Source: Bog-793 sp050013835
GTDB lineage: Bacteria; Actinomycetota; Acidimicrobiia; Acidimicrobiales; Bog-793
Direction: 5' to 3'
DNA: 64,000 nucleotides
NCBI GenBank assembly: GCA_050013835.1
Contig: JBEKEM010000010.1
Coordinates: forward strand, 62,001 to 126,000
Shown here: piece by piece, positions 48,454-56,864 of the stretch
Layout of the letters: each line of letters starts with the position of its first letter
Numbering within the stretch: position 1 is the first letter of the stretch
Notes under the pieces: model-generated
Database searches by the model: none
What the model was told of the DNA's origin: nothing
What the model saw: the letters and a program-made list of their open reading frames with translations, nothing else
Translations under genes and position numbers: made by a program

Positions 48454-49928
48454 GCCGGGTCCTCCTCGCCTCGACCTACGAGCTCGGCGCCCAACCGCTC
48501 GGCCTCGCCTGGCCGGCGGCCGAGCTGTCCCGACGCGGCCACGAGGTGCGCTGCGTCGACCTCGCCGTCGAGCCCTGGCCGACGGACGATCTCGCCTGGG
48601 CGGAGGCCGTCGCCTTCTCGGTCCCGATGCACACCGCCCTGCGGCTCGCCTTGGCGGCGGTCGACCGGCTGCGCGCGTCGCTTCCCGACGTACCGGTCGC
48701 CCTCTACGGCCTGTACGCCCCGGTGGCCGCGGCAACCGGAGCGCTGCGTCGCGGGGACCTCGCCGCGGCCGGCGACGTCGGAGGCGCCCTCGCCGGCTGG
48801 CTCGCCGGAGCGCCTGGGACGACGGGTCCCGGGGGGGCGGTCGTCGACCTCGGTCCGGCGACAACGGGCGGCGCGAGCGGGGACCTCCTGCCCAGCCGGG
48901 CTGGGCTGCCCGGTCTCGGGGCCTACGCCCGCCTCGTCGCGGCGGACGGCGAGCGGCTCGTCGGGACGGTCGAGGCGAGCCGCGGCTGCAACCACCGCTG
49001 CCGGCACTGCCCGGTGCCCGTCGTCTACGGCGGGCGGTCGCGAGCGGTGGCCCCCGGGGCCGTGCTCGCCGACATCAACGGCCTCGTCGCGGCCGGGGCC
49101 GCTCACGTGCGCTTCGCCGACCCGGACTTCCTCAACCGCCCGGCCCACGCGCTCCGCATCGCCCGGGGTCTCCGCGCCGGCCACCCCGAGGTCACCTTCG
49201 ACGCGACGATCAAGGTCTCGCACCTGCTGCGCCATCCCGACGTCGTCGCCGAGCTGGCGACACTCGGCCTGGTTTTCGTCGTCTCGGCCTTCGAATCGAC
49301 GAGCGAGGTCGTACTGCGCCGCCTCGAGAAGGGTCACACTTCAGACGACGCCGGTCGTGCCATCGCCCAGCTGCGCCGGTTGGGCGTCGAGATCCGGCCC
49401 TCGTTCCTCCCCTTTACGCCGTGGACCTGCCGCCAGGACCTGGTCGACATCGTCGACTTCGTCGCCCGTTTCGACCTCGTGGCGAACGTCGACCCGGTCC
49501 AGTACTCGATCCGCCTCCTCATCCCGCCGGGGTCACTCCTGCTAGAAGGCGTCGACCCCGTCCTCGCCGCCTGCCTCGGCGGTCTCGACGCGGCGTCACT
49601 CGGCCACCGCTGGCGGGCCGAGGACCCGCTCCTCGACGAGCTGCAAGCGGCGCTCGCCACCCGCACCGAGGCCGCCGCCGGCGGCGGCGAGCCGGTCGAG
49701 ACGACCTACGCTGCCGTGCGCGCCCTCGTCTTCGGGCACCTCGGCCGACGCGACCCCGGACCCCCGGAGCCCGTGGTCAGCCGTGGTCCCGAGGCCCGGC
49801 TGCGGCCGCACCTCAGCGAGCCCTGGTTCTGCTGCGCCGAACCGACCCACGGACAGCTCGCCGGTGTCGGCGCCGCCCCGGTAGCGTTCGCCCCGTGCCC
49901 ATCCCCGACGACGCGCACGAGTGGGTGA
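48450..49928 (+). CDS. CUAEP/CCAEP-tail type radical SAM protein
   Basis: Radical SAM enzyme of 492 residues. Residues 1-165 resemble a B12-binding-like Rossmann domain (VLLASTYELGAQPLGLAWPA, GHEVRCVDLAVEPWP, VALYGLYAPVAAATG) without a clear cobalamin DxHxxG. The cluster motif EASRGCNHRCRHCPVPVVYG gives C-x3-C-x2-C near 180-187. The C-terminus ends LSEPWFCCAEPTHGQLAG; this CCAEP tail defines a family in which some members carry selenocysteine (CUAEP). Product unknown. TTG at 48450 overlaps the ATP-grasp stop. It overlaps the next gene by 34 bp. Confidence 0.85.
   Translation: MSRVLLASTYELGAQPLGLAWPAAELSRRGHEVRCVDLAVEPWPTDDLAWAEAVAFSVPMHTALRLALAAVDRLRASLPDVPVALYGLYAPVAAATGALRRGDLAAAGDVGGALAGWLAGAPGTTGPGGAVVDLGPATTGGASGDLLPSRAGLPGLGAYARLVAADGERLVGTVEASRGCNHRCRHCPVPVVYGGRSRAVAPGAVLADINGLVAAGAAHVRFADPDFLNRPAHALRIARGLRAGHPEVTFDATIKVSHLLRHPDVVAELATLGLVFVVSAFESTSEVVLRRLEKGHTSDDAGRAIAQLRRLGVEIRPSFLPFTPWTCRQDLVDIVDFVARFDLVANVDPVQYSIRLLIPPGSLLLEGVDPVLAACLGGLDAASLGHRWRAEDPLLDELQAALATRTEAAAGGGEPVETTYAAVRALVFGHLGRRDPGPPEPVVSRGPEARLRPHLSEPWFCCAEPTHGQLAGVGAAPVAFAPCPSPTTRTSG
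49882..49887 (+). promoter_or_regulatory. -10 element inside the radical SAM gene for the Cys-rich gene
   Basis: TAGCGT followed by 7 nt and the GTG at 49895. It would give the downstream gene its own leaderless transcript within the operon. Confidence 0.5.
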
Positions 49929-50671
49929 GTTTCGCCGACCCGGACGAGGACCGCACCTGGGTCATCGACGTCACCTTCCTCGCCAGCGCCTGGAAGTGCA
50001 TCTACAACGCCGGTTGCCAGGGCGTCCTCACCGGGCCGGCGGCCGAGCTCGCCGAGGGCTGCTGCAGCTATGGTGCCCATCTCGCCGACAAGAAGGACGC
50101 CCGGCGTGTCGAGGCGGCCGCGGCACGCCTCACCCCGAGCCAGTTCCAGCACATCCGGAGGGCGCAACGCGCCGGCGTCATGAAGCGGCAGGGTGAGGAC
50201 TTGGCGACGCGGCTCGTCGAGGGGGCCTGCATCTTCCTCAACCGCCCGGGCTTCCCGGGGGGCCCGGGGTGCGCCCTCCACCGGGCCGCCCTCGAGGCGG
50301 GTGTCGCTCCGTACCTGTACAAGCCCGACGTCTGCTGGCAGCTCCCGGTGCGCCGGGAGGACGCGACCGACGAGGGAGGGCACGTCACCTCGACGGTCAC
50401 GCAGTGGGAGCGGCGCCACTGGGGACCGGCCGGCGAGGAGTTCCACTGGTGGTGCACCGAGGCCCCGGAGGCCTTCGTCGCGGCCGAGCCCGTCTACCGG
50501 AGCCTCGCCGACGAACTCGGCGCGCTCCTCGGCCCGACCGTCTACAAGATGATCGCCGGCTACCTGGACGAGTACATCACCGCCCGCCAGCCCCTGCCGC
50601 ATCCCGTCGTCCGGCGGGCGCGGGTTCAGGTCAGGTCCTCGGCGTCTTCCTCGAGCTCCTCGGACTCATAG
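49895..50671 (+). CDS. Cysteine-rich protein, possible metal or Fe-S binding
   Basis: A 258-residue protein with clustered cysteines: KCIYNAGCQG, AEGCCSYGA, VEGACIFLNRPGFPGGPGCA, PDVCWQLP and FHWWCTEAP. The spacing suggests bound iron or zinc, as in DUF3109/YkgJ-like zinc- or iron-chelating proteins; the assignment is tentative. The C-terminus ends in a serine run and lies antisense to the next small gene. It overlaps the radical SAM gene by 34 bp and may act with it. Confidence 0.7.
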   Translation: MPIPDDAHEWVSFADPDEDRTWVIDVTFLASAWKCIYNAGCQGVLTGPAAELAEGCCSYGAHLADKKDARRVEAAAARLTPSQFQHIRRAQRAGVMKRQGEDLATRLVEGACIFLNRPGFPGGPGCALHRAALEAGVAPYLYKPDVCWQLPVRREDATDEGGHVTSTVTQWERRHWGPAGEEFHWWCTEAPEAFVAAEPVYRSLADELGALLGPTVYKMIAGYLDEYITARQPLPHPVVRRARVQVRSSASSSSSSDS

Positions 50672-50796
50672 AGACACCAGCTGGCGTGATCCTCGTCGGG
50701 ACGCGCGCCGCACTCCGGGCAGGGTTCCACGACGGCCTCGACCGCACGCTTCAGGCTGCGCGCCTCTTCGAAGCGCCGATGCCGTCCCTTTTTCAC
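50626..50796 (-). CDS. Small zinc-ribbon-like protein
   Basis: A 56-residue basic-then-acidic protein: KKGRHRRFEEARSLKRAVEA, then CPECGARPDEDHASWC with a CxxC and a later Cys, and an acidic tail ESEELEEDAEDL. Likely binds zinc; function unknown. GTG at 50796 has GGGAG 6 nt upstream, which favours it over an upstream in-frame GTG/ATG. Its 3' part overlaps the Cys-rich gene on the opposite strand by 46 bp, so both strands code there. Confidence 0.6.
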   Translation of the reverse strand: MKKGRHRRFEEARSLKRAVEAVVEPCPECGARPDEDHASWCLYESEELEEDAEDLT

Positions 50797-50946
50797 GAGC
50801 CACTCCCTGTGTGCAGGAGCACGTGACACCCGCGGCCCTCATCACCGCGGCACCGCCCGGATCCGTGTCCAGGACCCTGCTGCGCCGTGCAGCATACCGC
50901 CGGACACCCCGCGCGACCGGCCACTCCGCCCCAGCCGTGGCGCCGG

Positions 50947-50952
50947 TAACCT
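50947..50952 (+). promoter_or_regulatory. -10 element for leaderless small gene
   Basis: TAACCT followed by 6 nt and GTG at 50959; no ribosome binding site. Confidence 0.55.
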
Positions 50953-50958
50953 GGCGGC

Positions 50959-51213
50959 GTGCCCGAAGGCTTCGACCCCGAGGCCATGACGGCGCGCTTC
51001 CGCGAGCGCGCCGCGGCAGTCCGGCGGAGGGGGATGCCACCCGTCGAGGGGGCCGAACGGCGCCGCATCGCCGAGCAGATGGAGCTCGACTACATGGACT
51101 TCGCGATGGTCGGCGACGCCGAGGCGCGTCTCGCCGACGGAATCCTCACGCTGACGATCGACCTCCGACCGCCCCGGACCGCGCCGCCGCGCGCCGACGA
51201 CTCACCCGCCTAG
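50959..51213 (+). CDS. Hypothetical small protein
   Basis: An 84-residue protein, not recognised. It has a charged helical first half (MTARFRERAAAVRRRGMPPV, EGAERRRIAEQMELDYMDFA) and a short strand GILTLTIDLRPP. No signal peptide or cysteines. The GTG start is supported by a TAACCT -10 hexamer 6 nt upstream. It is 19 bp before the GNAT gene and likely co-transcribed. Confidence 0.65.
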   Translation: MPEGFDPEAMTARFRERAAAVRRRGMPPVEGAERRRIAEQMELDYMDFAMVGDAEARLADGILTLTIDLRPPRTAPPRADDSPA

Positions 51214-51232
51214 CCGACCGGGCTTCCAACCG

Positions 51233-52099
51233 TTGCCGGCCGACGAGGAGAATCTCGCGCACCTCGCCGCCTTCGTCCGCTCGACCGCGGCGGCGGGCCG
51301 GACCCTCGAACGGGTCGGCCCGTTCCTCGCGACCTTCACCGAGGGCGACGCCAATCCGTACCTCAACTACGCCATCCCTGACGACGGTGCCGCGCCCTCG
51401 CCTGACGAGGTGGCGGCGCTCGTCGAGGCGTTCCGCAGGCGCAACCGCGTCAGCCGCGCCGAGTACTTCCCCGCGCTCTGCCCCTCCCTCGAGGCCGTCC
51501 TCGCCCCGGCCGGCTTCGTCATCGAAGCCGTCCTCGCCTTGATGGGCGCCGGCGCGCGCGACCTGCGCGAGATCGCCACCCGGAGCGAATTCACGGTCCG
51601 CCCGCCCGCCACGCCCGACGAGCTCGCCGCCGCGGCCCGCGTTCAGAACGCCGCGTTCGGTCAGGCCGAGCCGGCCGGAGCCGACCTGACCTCCCCGCTC
51701 GACCGCGTGCTCCGCAACGGCGGCTTCGTCGCGACGGCGTGCGAGCCAGCCGCCGGACGTGTCGTCGGAGCGGGGAACTGCTCAGCCGTGCGGGACGGAT
51801 TCGCCGAGATCACGGGGATCGCCGTCGCCGAGGCTTGGCGGGGCCGCGGGCTCGCCTCCTCGCTCACCTGGTCCCTCGCGACCATGGCCTTCTCGGCCGG
51901 GGCCGAGCTGGTGTTCCTCACCCCGGGGAGCTCGGCCGCCCTCCGAAGCTACGCCCGCGTCGGCTTCCGCCGGATCGGCGACCAGGTCCACACGTCGCTC
52001 CGCCGGGCGCCGGGGGGCGCTAGCCGGGATACCGGCGGCGCGAGCGCTCCTCCAGGACGAGCGAGCCCTCCTCGAGGGCGAGAGCCGCCTGCCCCGTGA
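51233..52099 (+). CDS. GNAT-family N-acetyltransferase
   Basis: Acetyl-CoA-dependent transferase of 288 residues. The C-terminal GNAT domain runs from about 120: FTVRPPATPDELAAAARVQN, GFVATACEP, EITGIAVAEAWRGRGLASSL (acetyl-CoA loop with RGRGLA) and SYARVGFRRIGDQVHT. The N-terminal 115 residues form an extra domain seen in related two-domain proteins. Substrate unknown. TTG at 51233 is the only start close to the open frame, without a clear site. The last 80 bp overlap RNase D on the other strand. Confidence 0.85.
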   Translation: MPADEENLAHLAAFVRSTAAAGRTLERVGPFLATFTEGDANPYLNYAIPDDGAAPSPDEVAALVEAFRRRNRVSRAEYFPALCPSLEAVLAPAGFVIEAVLALMGAGARDLREIATRSEFTVRPPATPDELAAAARVQNAAFGQAEPAGADLTSPLDRVLRNGGFVATACEPAAGRVVGAGNCSAVRDGFAEITGIAVAEAWRGRGLASSLTWSLATMAFSAGAELVFLTPGSSAALRSYARVGFRRIGDQVHTSLRRAPGGASRDTGGASAPPGRASPPRGREPPAP

Positions 52100-53237
52100 C
52101 GAGCCGGGCGAGCGGCTCGCCGACAGTTTCGTGGCGCCAGGAGGCCGTGAGACGGCCCTCCCGAGGCTGCTGGAGGAACCCGACGACATCGGCCCGGGTG
52201 GCGAGCAGCGCCGGGTCGATCTCCAGCTGACGGGCGAGCTCACCGGCGAAGGCGAGCGCCAGCGCGACCGCCGGCTTGCCGACGGCGTCGCCCCTCGGCC
52301 CGGGGGGAAGCCGGATCGACTCGGGGGGGAGCCGGCTCCCTTCGGCGGCGGCGGCGAGCAGCTCGGCCACCACCGCTTCACCCAGGCTGTGCACGTCGAG
52401 GTTGCGCACGTGGGCGAGGTCGTCACGGCTCTTCGGGGGCCGATGGGCGATCGCCGCCAGGGCGAGGTCCGAGAGGATGAAACGGACGGGCCGGTCGAGG
52501 GTCTGGGCGCGCCGTTCCCGCCAGGCCGCCACCGATTGGGCGACGCCCCTCTCGGCACCGCGCAGCTGGCGAGCTTGGCGCAACTTCCACCAGGCCTCCT
52601 CAGGGACGACCGGCTGGCGGGCCCGCGCGAGCAGGGCGGCGCACTCCTCCTCGGCCCAGGCGAGACGCCCGCTCGCCACGAGACGTTCGACGATCACCCG
52701 GTGGAGCTCGAGGAGGTGGGCGACGTCGTTCGCCGCGTACTGGCACTGCTCGTCGGTGAGGGGCCGACGCGTCCAGTCGGTGAGCTGGTCGCCCTTGTCG
52801 AGGCGGATCCCCAGCAGGCGCTCGACGAGCGCGACGAGCGAGGGCGTCGCCAGACCGATGAACCCCGCCGCGAGCTGTGTGTCGAACAACCGCGTCGGCG
52901 CCGCCCCGCACGCCCGCTCGAGGACCTCGAGGTCCTGGTCGGCGGCGTGAATGACGGCGATCCCCGGACCGGCGAGCAGCTCGGCGAACCCCGCCACGTC
53001 GACGGCCAGCGGGTCGACGAGCGCGATCCCCCCGGGCCAGGCGACCTGGAGGAGAGCGAGCCGCGCGAAGTAGGTCCGCTCCCGGTGGAACTCGGTGTCG
53101 AGGGCGTAGGCGTCGGCGCCCCGCAGCTCGCCGAGGAGAGAACGCAACGCCGCGGCGTCGGCGACGCGACGGAGCTCGAGCGGCTGCGGCCGGCGCAGGT
53201 GCGGCGCGGCCCGATGCGTCGTGGCCACCGCGCTCAA
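52020..53237 (-). CDS. rnd: Ribonuclease D
   Basis: 3'-5' exoribonuclease for tRNA and small RNA 3'-end trimming, 405 residues. DEDDy residues appear in ALDTEFHRERTYF (Exo I), IHAADQDLEVLERACG (Exo II) and CQYAANDVAHLLELH (Exo III, Tyr and Asp). An HRDC domain follows around 205-290 (RDDLAHVRNLDVHSLGEAVV). TTG at 53237 overlaps the flavin reductase stop as TTGA. The 3' end is antisense to the GNAT gene. Confidence 0.92.
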   Translation of the reverse strand: MSAVATTHRAAPHLRRPQPLELRRVADAAALRSLLGELRGADAYALDTEFHRERTYFARLALLQVAWPGGIALVDPLAVDVAGFAELLAGPGIAVIHAADQDLEVLERACGAAPTRLFDTQLAAGFIGLATPSLVALVERLLGIRLDKGDQLTDWTRRPLTDEQCQYAANDVAHLLELHRVIVERLVASGRLAWAEEECAALLARARQPVVPEEAWWKLRQARQLRGAERGVAQSVAAWRERRAQTLDRPVRFILSDLALAAIAHRPPKSRDDLAHVRNLDVHSLGEAVVAELLAAAAEGSRLPPESIRLPPGPRGDAVGKPAVALALAFAGELARQLEIDPALLATRADVVGFLQQPREGRLTASWRHETVGEPLARLVTGQAALALEEGSLVLEERSRRRYPG

Positions 53238-53779
53238 CCCCCGTAGTTCATGCGAGTGTCCTCCATGCGGAGCACGTCGGCCTCGCCCATCGGGCCGAAG
53301 GCCGCACCGACGACCTCACCGACGAAGAGCGTGTGCGAGCCGAGGGAGACGGTCCGCTCGAGACGGCAGTCGAGGAAGCCCACCGCCTGGGCGAGCACCG
53401 GCGCCCCGGTCGAGGGCGCGTCCAGGTAAGCGACCCCGTTCAGCGTGTGGGCGGCGGGGTCGTCGCGGGCGGGCTTGACGAACTTGCGCACGAGGGCGCG
53501 ATCGGCTCGGGCGACGAGCGAGACGGTGAAGCATCCGCCCGCGGCGATCAGCTCGTGGGTGCGCGCCGTCACGTCGACGGCGACGCCGACGAGCTTCGGT
53601 TCGGCGCAGAGCTGCACGACGAGGCTCGCCGTCATCAGGTTGCGTTCGCCACCGGCGGCCGCGCCGACGAGGTAGAGGCCCGTCGGCATCCGCCAGAGCA
53701 CGCGCCGGCGAACGCGCTCGTAGCCGTCGGGGCTCGCCCCGTCGGCAGGAGGCCCGGCGGGCTGGGAGGAATCGGCCAC
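53234..53779 (-). CDS. Flavin reductase domain protein
   Basis: FMN-binding split-barrel protein of 181 residues. Family pattern: RRVLWRMPTGLYLVGAAAGG, NLMTASLVVQLCAEPKLVGV, AGGCFTVSLVARADRALVRK and GSHTLFVGEVVGAAFG. It should reduce or bind FMN, possibly as partner of a monooxygenase, but no such gene is close. GTG at 53779 follows TAGGGT by 7 nt, so the mRNA is likely leaderless. Coupled to RNase D. Confidence 0.88.
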   Translation of the reverse strand: MADSSQPAGPPADGASPDGYERVRRRVLWRMPTGLYLVGAAAGGERNLMTASLVVQLCAEPKLVGVAVDVTARTHELIAAGGCFTVSLVARADRALVRKFVKPARDDPAAHTLNGVAYLDAPSTGAPVLAQAVGFLDCRLERTVSLGSHTLFVGEVVGAAFGPMGEADVLRMEDTRMNYGG

Positions 53780-53786
53780 GACCGGG

Positions 53787-53792
53787 ACCCTA
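53787..53792 (-). promoter_or_regulatory. -10 element for leaderless flavin reductase gene
   Basis: TAGGGT on the minus strand, 7 nt before the GTG at 53779. Confidence 0.55.
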
Positions 53793-53832
53793 TCCGCGGC
53801 GACGCCTCCCGCCCGTCCAAGAGACGCGGCAC

Positions 53833-53838
53833 TAGCTT
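53833..53838 (+). promoter_or_regulatory. -10 element for leaderless DUF885 gene
   Basis: TAGCTT followed by 6 nt and ATG at 53845; no ribosome binding site. Confidence 0.6.
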
Positions 53839-53844
53839 CTGGCC

Positions 53845-55485
53845 ATGATCCCCCCCCGACCCGACACGCCCTTCGACGTCGTGCTCGACCAATGGCTCGC
53901 CCACGAGTTCGCGGCGTCGCCGGTCACCGCGACCGCCCTGGGCGCCGAGGGCGCGCACGGCGAGATCGATGACCTCACGGCGGCAGCCTTCGCCGAGAGG
54001 GCGGCGGCGGACGCGGCGTGGCTCGCCCATCTCCTCGCCGTCGACGCCGGCAGACTCGGGCCGGACCAGCGCGTCGACCGTGATGCCCTGATCGCCCTCC
54101 TCCGCGGACGGCAGGTCCTCGAGTCGTGGCGCGCCTGGCGTCGGAACCCGTCGGTGTACCTCGACCCGTGTTTCGACGGGATCCTCAGCCTCGTCATCCA
54201 CCGCAGCTTCCCCGAGGAGGAACTCGCCCGTTACACGACGGGCCGGCTGCGGGCGATGGCCGGGGCGCTCGAGGCCGGGCGGGCGAACCTCTCGGCCGAG
54301 CTCGCCAACCCGCTCATCGTCGGGCGCGCCATCAACCAGTGCGAGGCGGCGATCCCGTACTTCCAGGAGATGCTCCCGCGCGAGTTCACCGCACCGGCCC
54401 TGCGCGCCGCAGTCGCCGAAGCGGCCGGAACCGCGGCCGAGTCGTTCCAGGGCTTTCGCTCCTTCCTTACCGAGCTCGCCACCTCGGCACGGGGCGACTA
54501 CGCCATCGGCGAGGAACGGTACTCGGCGCTGCTTCGCGAGCGCGAGCTCCTCGGCTACGGCGCCGTCGAGCTGCGCGCGCGGGGCCGGAGGGTGCTCGGC
54601 CAGCTCGAGTCAGAGATGAACGAGCTCGCCCGGGGAATCGACCCGCACGCGCCCACGTGGCGCTCCGTCTTCGCCGCGATGAGCGAGGACCACCCGGCGA
54701 CCTTCGAGGAGATGCGCGACTGCTACGAGAACGAGGTCGGCAAGGCCCGTGCGTTCCTCCGGGCCAACGACCTCGTCAGCCTCCCGCCCGGCGAGGAGTG
54801 CCGGGTCGAGCCGACTCCGCCGTTCCTGCGCCCGATCATCGCCGTCGCCTCGTACATCTCGCCGCCGGCCTTCCGCCCGGGAAGGGTCGGGCACTTCAAC
54901 GTGCCGTGGCCGCCGGCGGGGACCACGCCCGCCGACAACGCCCGCCTCCTGGCCGCGAACAACCGCCACGTCATCCCCACGATCACCGTCCACGAGGCCT
55001 ACCCCGGCCACCACTGGCACCTCACCTGGATGAAGACGTCCACGCGCCGTGTCCGCCAGTTCGTCCACTCCTCGTACTTCTCGGAGGGCTGGGCCCTCTA
55101 CGCCGAGCAGATGATGCGCGAGCAGGGTTACTTCTCCGAACGGCGCGCCGAGCTCGGGCAGCTGAACGCGCGCATCTTCCGCGCTGCCCGCATCGTCGTC
55201 GACACCGGACTGCACATCGGCGACCTCGGCGTCGAGGAGGCAGTCGCCTACATGGAGACGAACGCCGGCCTGCCCGCGCCGGTCGCCCGGGCCGAGGTGA
55301 GCCGCTACTGCGCCTGGCCGACCCAGGCACCCTCGTACCTCACCGGGAGCCTCGAGATCGAGCGGATACGCCAGGGCTACCTGGCCGCGGGGCGCGGCAA
55401 CCTTCGTTCCTTCCACGACGCCATCGCCGCCACGGGTTGCCTGCCGCTCGCCCTCGTCGAGCGCGCGCTTCTGGCGGGGAGCTGA
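53845..55485 (+). CDS. DUF885 family protein (probable metallopeptidase)
   Basis: A 546-residue cytoplasmic protein of the DUF885 family. The zinc-type motif is TVHEAYPGHHWHLTWMK (HE...H near residue 380), with FSEGWALYAEQMMREQGYF supplying the third glutamate ligand. N-terminal region FDVVLDQWLAHEFAASPVTA and C-terminal RYCAWPTQAPSYLTGSLEIE are family typical. No signal peptide is seen. Peptide hydrolysis is inferred from the motif. It converges on tyrS with 6 bp between. Confidence 0.88.
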   Translation: MIPPRPDTPFDVVLDQWLAHEFAASPVTATALGAEGAHGEIDDLTAAAFAERAAADAAWLAHLLAVDAGRLGPDQRVDRDALIALLRGRQVLESWRAWRRNPSVYLDPCFDGILSLVIHRSFPEEELARYTTGRLRAMAGALEAGRANLSAELANPLIVGRAINQCEAAIPYFQEMLPREFTAPALRAAVAEAAGTAAESFQGFRSFLTELATSARGDYAIGEERYSALLRERELLGYGAVELRARGRRVLGQLESEMNELARGIDPHAPTWRSVFAAMSEDHPATFEEMRDCYENEVGKARAFLRANDLVSLPPGEECRVEPTPPFLRPIIAVASYISPPAFRPGRVGHFNVPWPPAGTTPADNARLLAANNRHVIPTITVHEAYPGHHWHLTWMKTSTRRVRQFVHSSYFSEGWALYAEQMMREQGYFSERRAELGQLNARIFRAARIVVDTGLHIGDLGVEEAVAYMETNAGLPAPVARAEVSRYCAWPTQAPSYLTGSLEIERIRQGYLAAGRGNLRSFHDAIAATGCLPLALVERALLAGS

Positions 55486-55491
55486 GGCCGC

Positions 55492-56772
55492 TCAGCCGAA
55501 GCGCAGCAGGTGTTGCTCGCGCCGGCCGCGGCGCAACACGATGTAGCGCCCGGCGATCAGGTCGGCTGCCGTGAGGCGCGCGTCGGCAGCGACGCGGCGG
55601 TTGTTGACGTAGGCGCCGCCCTGGGCGACCGCCGTGCGGGCCGCGCTCTTCGAGGCGACGAGGCCCGACGCCGCCAGGGCGTCGACGACGTCGACGCCCT
55701 CACCGTCGAGGGCGCCCTTCGGCATCGTCGAGGACGGCGCGTCGGCGAACACCTCGAGCAGGGTTTGCTCATCGAGCGCCGCGACATCTTCAGAGAAAAG
55801 CGCCCCGGCGGCGGCCTCGGCGCGTTTCGTCTCGGCCTCCCCGTGGACGAGCGTGCAAACGGCGCGGGCGAGGACCCGCTGGGCCTCCCGCGCCGCGGGC
55901 CGTCGGGCCGTCGCCTCGTCGAGGGCGGTGATCTCGTCGTGGGATAGGAACGTGAAGTACCGCAGGTAGGCGCCGACGACCGAGTCCTCGACGCGGACGA
56001 GGTGCTGGTGGAGCGCATACGGGCTCGTCCTTGCCGCGTCAAGGTAGAGGGCGCCCGCCTCGGACTTGCCGAACTTGGTCCCGTCGGGCGTCGTGACGAG
56101 CGGCGAGGTGAGGGCGTAGGCGGTCTCGCCGCGCACCCGCCGGATGAGCTCGACGCCCATCGTGATGTTCCCCCACTGGTCGCTCCCACCCGCCTGGACC
56201 CGGCAGCCGAACTCGTCGAACAGGTGGAGGAAGTCGTAGGCCTGGAGGAGCATGTAGCTGAACTCCGTGTACGAGATGCCCTGGTCCGGTCGGTCGAATC
56301 GCATCCGCACCGACTCCTTCGCCACCATCTGGTTCACGGTGAAGTGCCGTCCGACGTTCCGCAGGAAATCGACCATGGAGAGCCCGCAAAGCCAGTCGCC
56401 GTTGTCGACGACGAGGGCGGCGTGCTCGGAGGAGGGCGAGAAGTCGAGAAAGCGCTCGAGCTGCGGGCGGATCCCGACGAGGTTGGCCTCGAGTTCGGCG
56501 CGAGAGATGAGCGGGCGCTCCTCTGCTCTTTCGCCGGGATCGCCGATGAGGCCCGTCCCACTCCCGGCGACCGCGATCGGCCGGTGCCCGGCGAGCTGGA
56601 GGCGGCGCAGGGTGCACAGCTGCAGGAGATTGCCCATCTGAAGGCTGTCGGCCGTCGGGTCGAAGCCGACGTAGACGCTCTCGCCCCCGGCGTCCAGCCG
56701 GGGGAGCAGTGTCGGGTCGCTCACCTGGTGGATGAGCCCGCGGAACGCGAAGTCCTCCGAGCAACTCGGCAT
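55492..56772 (-). CDS. tyrS: Tyrosyl-tRNA synthetase
   Basis: Class I synthetase of 426 residues. Motifs: YVGFDPTADSLQMGN, where the HIGH signature reads Q45-M-G-N48; AGSGTGLIGDPGERAEER; tyrosine pocket SYTEFSYMLLQAYDF and QAGGSDQWGNI; KMSKS-equivalent DGTKFGKS. A C-terminal S4 RNA-binding domain holds SGLVASKSAARTAVAQGGAY and YIVLRRGRREQ. ATG at 56772 has GGAAAG just upstream; the earlier in-frame start at 56814 adds 14 residues absent from the family. Confidence 0.95.
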   Translation of the reverse strand: MPSCSEDFAFRGLIHQVSDPTLLPRLDAGGESVYVGFDPTADSLQMGNLLQLCTLRRLQLAGHRPIAVAGSGTGLIGDPGERAEERPLISRAELEANLVGIRPQLERFLDFSPSSEHAALVVDNGDWLCGLSMVDFLRNVGRHFTVNQMVAKESVRMRFDRPDQGISYTEFSYMLLQAYDFLHLFDEFGCRVQAGGSDQWGNITMGVELIRRVRGETAYALTSPLVTTPDGTKFGKSEAGALYLDAARTSPYALHQHLVRVEDSVVGAYLRYFTFLSHDEITALDEATARRPAAREAQRVLARAVCTLVHGEAETKRAEAAAGALFSEDVAALDEQTLLEVFADAPSSTMPKGALDGEGVDVVDALAASGLVASKSAARTAVAQGGAYVNNRRVAADARLTAADLIAGRYIVLRRGRREQHLLRFG

Positions 56773-56864
56773 CTTTCCAGCCTGCCACAGGCGCCGGGGC
56801 CACCGGCCGACCACCGTCCGGCGGGTGGGGCGCGCGCCGGGCGGGAGTGAGGTAGAAACGGCGG

